Of a DNA stretch of 64,000 nucleotides, positions 62,221-64,000 are shown piece by piece; the first letter of the stretch is position 1; each line of letters starts with the position of its first letter. Below the pieces are notes generated by a model, which worked only from the letters and a program-made list of their open reading frames with translations, was not told the origin of the DNA and did no database searches. The stretch lies in the NCBI RefSeq assembly GCF_900104025.1, contig NZ_FNIQ01000006.1:186001-250000 (forward strand), read 5' to 3'. Source of the stretch: Geodermatophilus sp. DSM 45219 (GTDB lineage Bacteria; Actinomycetota; Actinomycetes; Mycobacteriales; Geodermatophilaceae). Position numbers and translations under genes: made by a program.

Positions 62221-62261
62221 GCACGGCGACCCCCGCCCGCACCGGGCGGGGGTCGCCGTGC
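62221..62261. terminator. Strong hairpin terminator
   Basis: A perfect 19-pair stem, 62221-62239 against 62243-62261 (core GGCGACCCCCGCCCG), closes a 3-base loop. It follows the small basic-protein gene by 16 bases and could also stop transcription from the STAS gene on the other strand. Confidence 0.82.
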
Positions 62262-62383
62262 CGTCCTCGGGCTACGGGCGGCCGGCGTGCGGGACGTCGA
62301 CCTCGGTCGCCAGCAGCACCGCCTCGCGCACCGACATCCCACTCGTGATGGGTCGGAGGCCGGTCACCCGCGCCGACCTGCCC

Positions 62384-62758
62384 TCAGGCCGCGCCCATGG
62401 GCGAGCGGTCTGCCGTGCTGTCGATCAGGTCGGTCATGCCCACCAGGCGCAGCAGCTGCGCGGTGAACGGCGACGGGGCGGTGACCCGCAGCCGGCCGCC
62501 CCGGCTCTCGGCCAGCGCCGCCCCCGCGGCCAGCGCCCGCAGGCCGTCGGCGTCGCAGAAGCTGATGCCCGCGGCGTCGACGGTCCAGGTGCGGTGCCCG
62601 GTCTGCACGAGCGCGAGCAGCGCGTCGGTGAGCCGGTGCGCGACGGCACGGTCGAGCTCACCGGCGGCCGTGATCAGGCCGTTCCGCAGGTCGATGGACA
62701 GCAGCAGCGGGCGGGAGGAGTGCTCGGCCCACCGCCCCGCGATGACGCGTGCGCACAT
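62384..62758 (-). CDS. STAS-domain (anti-anti-sigma factor-like) protein
   Basis: 124 residues, ATG 62758 with AAGGGGGA upstream. The STAS core reads LLLSIDLRNGLITAAGELDR, TVDAAGISFCDADGLRALAA and LRVTAPSPFTAQLLRLVGM. In SpoIIAA-type proteins a phosphorylatable Ser follows the Asp of FMDS; here the segment is FCDADG, so that Ser is replaced by Ala. It may therefore not be controlled by the usual kinase. Role in sigma-factor or other switch is inferred. No kinase gene is adjacent. Confidence 0.75.
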   Translation of the reverse strand: MCARVIAGRWAEHSSRPLLLSIDLRNGLITAAGELDRAVAHRLTDALLALVQTGHRTWTVDAAGISFCDADGLRALAAGAALAESRGGRLRVTAPSPFTAQLLRLVGMTDLIDSTADRSPMGAA

Positions 62759-63092
62759 GGTGGTCCCCCTTGCCGGGCGCCGGGTCGCCGGCGGCAGCCG
62801 GCTGACGGCGTCCCACGGACGTGTGCGACGAGGCCGGCTGTTCGACCTGAGTGGAACGCTAACAGGACTGGAGTGACTCTGCTGAGGGCGATGGGGTTGC
62901 CTGCCTCCAGATGTGTGCCGACGCGCCGGGGGACGGGAGCGGACCCCGGACGGAGGCCTGAGGAGAGCGGTCACGCGCTGCTGCTCGACGAGCCCGAGCG
63001 CGTCTCCAGCGGGCGGTCCCCGACGTCCACGCCGACGCGAGGTGTCGCGGTGGTCGACGCTTGCATGGCGCCGGTCGGGGTAGCCGACGTCC

Positions 63093-63449
63093 GTGAGCGA
63101 GACGACGAACAGCCGGGTCAGCAAGGTCGAGGCGGTCGAGGTGGAGGCCGGGCAGATGGGGCAGCGGTACCTGGCCGCCGGTGCCCGGGTCGGGATGCGG
63201 CTGTGGGCTGCGCAACCGCCCAGCGAGGGCAAGCCCGAGGCGGCCCGGGACTACGAGACGGTGGGGTACGTCGTCCTCGGGCAGGCCCGGCTGCGTGCCG
63301 GGGACCAGACGCTGGAGCTGGGGCCGGGTGACTCCTGGGTCGTACCGGCGGGCGTGAGCCACACCTACGAGATCCTCGAGGCGTTCACCGCGGTCGAGGC
63401 GACCTCCCCGCCCGCCCAGCAGGCCGGCCGGGACGCCCCGCCCGCCTGA
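63093..63449 (+). CDS. Cupin-domain protein
   Basis: 118 residues, GTG start. A single cupin: GMRLWAAQPPSEGKPEAARD, YETVGYVVLGQARLRAGDQT, LELGPGDSWVVPAGVSHTYE with His at the second motif. The first motif lacks the usual two histidines (WAAQPPSEG), so metal binding would differ. The tail PPAQQAGRDAPPA is disordered. Function unknown. It is followed by a hairpin and by convergent rtcB. Confidence 0.7.
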   Translation: MSETTNSRVSKVEAVEVEAGQMGQRYLAAGARVGMRLWAAQPPSEGKPEAARDYETVGYVVLGQARLRAGDQTLELGPGDSWVVPAGVSHTYEILEAFTAVEATSPPAQQAGRDAPPA

Positions 63450-63533
63450 GTCACCGCTCCGCTCGTGCTCTGCCGCGACGGGACGCTGGCGGCCGGCTCC
63501 ACTCGACCGGTGACGTGTCGGTGGCCGCGCGGT

Positions 63534-63594
63534 GGGTGATGTGCGGGCATGGCGTGCTTCCGCCCGCAGAGTGCGCCACGACCGCACATCACCC
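63534..63594. terminator. Long imperfect hairpin between cupin gene and rtcB
   Basis: Outer arms GGGTGATGTGCGG (63534-63546) and its exact complement (63582-63594) pair over 13 bases; inside, TGGCG and CGCCA can also pair. It is placed between convergent genes 85 bases after the cupin stop and 20 bases before the rtcB end, as expected of a shared terminator. Confidence 0.6.
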
Positions 63595-63614
63595 CGCCTG
63601 CGGGCACGGGGCTC

Positions 63615-64000
63615 TCAGTCGCCCTTGACGTTGACCACCTGGCGAAGCGTGTGCCGGACCTCCACCAGGTCGGCCGCGTCGGCCATGACGACGTCCACCG
63701 GTTTGTAGGCGTCGGGGTGCTCGTCGAGGAACGCGTTCGAGCGGCCCCAGGCGATGCCCCTCATCCGCCGGTCGAGGTCCGCCCGGCTGAACCGCTTCCG
63801 CGCGGCCGTCCGGGAGAACGCCCGCCCGGCGCCGTGCGGCGCGGACGTCAACGACTCCACGTTCCCCTTGCCGACCACGACGTAGGACGCCGTGCCCATC
63901 GAGCCGGGGATGAGCCCCCACTGGCCGGCCCGCGCGGAGATCGCGCCCTTGCGGGACAGCCACACCTCCGAGCCGTAGTGGGTCTCCCGCTCGGTGTAGT
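63615..64000 (-). CDS. rtcB: RtcB RNA ligase, 3' part
   Basis: The 3' 128 codons of a gene running off the window (start beyond 64000). WLSRKGAISARAGQWGLIPG, SMGTASYVVVGKGN and LTSAPHGAGRAFSRTAARKR are core RtcB motifs; the His of SAPHGAGR is the residue that takes GMP, and the motifs around it bind Mn. RtcB seals 2',3'-cyclic phosphate or 3'-phosphate to 5'-OH RNA ends in repair of tRNA or other RNA. The C-terminus ADLVEVRHTLRQVVNVKGD is the normal end of the family. Confidence 0.92.
   Translation of the reverse strand, partial: YTERETHYGSEVWLSRKGAISARAGQWGLIPGSMGTASYVVVGKGNVESLTSAPHGAGRAFSRTAARKRFSRADLDRRMRGIAWGRSNAFLDEHPDAYKPVDVVMADAADLVEVRHTLRQVVNVKGD

Noticed and set aside
62268-62380. 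A tiny minus-strand frame ending SVREAVLLATEVDVPHAGRP
   Set aside because: About 30 residues, no start site, no family; not enough to call a gene.
1-64000. CRISPR arrays or tRNA genes
   Set aside because: No regularly spaced repeats and no T-loop/acceptor pairs were seen on either strand.

Overview
The window is very GC-rich, uses many GTG and TTG starts with purine-rich ribosome binding sites, and is packed with families common in Actinobacteria: TIGR03086, DUF4407, a signal-bearing NlpC/P60 peptidase behind a ydaO-type riboswitch, YeeE/YedE pairs, STAS and anti-sigma-like proteins, and FitAB and DUF5615 toxin-antitoxin pairs. A soil or rock actinobacterium of the Geodermatophilaceae type (Blastococcus, Geodermatophilus, Modestobacter) fits best; this is inference from gene content. 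I saw no tRNA, rRNA, CRISPR array, integrase or transposase.

Layout. 0-9.9 kb is ordinary chromosome: a PIN remnant, an ABC1-kinase gene broken by a one-base slip, a DUF3237 protein, a lipoprotein, a DUF4407 membrane protein, small membrane proteins, and a two-gene module of an ATPase plus a STAS-like protein. 9.9-13 kb holds a lone 1048-residue SF1 helicase. 13.2-18.6 kb has a YeeE/YedE pair, an intracellular PHA depolymerase behind a perfect palindrome, and then a stretch of decaying genes (a GAF-GGDEF pseudogene, an unassigned scrap, the tail of a nitronate monooxygenase).

The core is a defence island from about 18.7 to 44.9 kb. On the minus strand five genes form one tightly coupled operon read from 35.7 down to 19.75 kb: a 1740-residue DEAD helicase with a DUF1998/MZB zinc region and a C-terminal Vsr/DUF559-like nuclease; a RapA/SNF2-type ATPase; a 1324-residue N6-adenine methyltransferase; McrB; and McrC. 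All four junctions are 4-base stop/start overlaps. A phospholipase-D-like gene fused in frame to a PUA/EVE-like domain, but interrupted by a single TGA, converges on the 3' end of mcrC. The set looks like a merger of DISARM/Druantia-type helicase-methylase parts with a complete McrBC nuclease. Upstream lies a second set: a PLD-helicase-DUF3427 protein, an EVE-like/HNH endonuclease, a frameshifted DUF6308 gene, an EVE-like/Mrr endonuclease, a remnant of a TM0106 RecB-like nuclease, and a large PH-like-domain protein. Four proteins here carry PUA/EVE-like modules, a family known to read modified bases, so the island seems built around telling modified from unmodified DNA. The right edge carries an HTH gene behind a nested 41-base palindrome, followed by a FitAB/VapBC pair.

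45.8-64 kb returns to chromosome: three cupins, a secreted PHA depolymerase, a kinase-flippase fusion, a full-length TM0106 RecB-like nuclease-helicase, a HAD protein, a DUF5615 toxin-antitoxin pair with a start-codon operator, a response-regulator/thioredoxin-reductase-like fusion, a three-gene operon (HhH protein, ADP-ribosylglycohydrolase-phosphatase fusion, PfkB kinase), the riboswitch-controlled NlpC/P60 peptidase, a STAS protein, and the 3' part of rtcB running off the end. Several genes carry one-base slips in G or C runs, so either local decay or homopolymer assembly errors must be considered before calling them dead.
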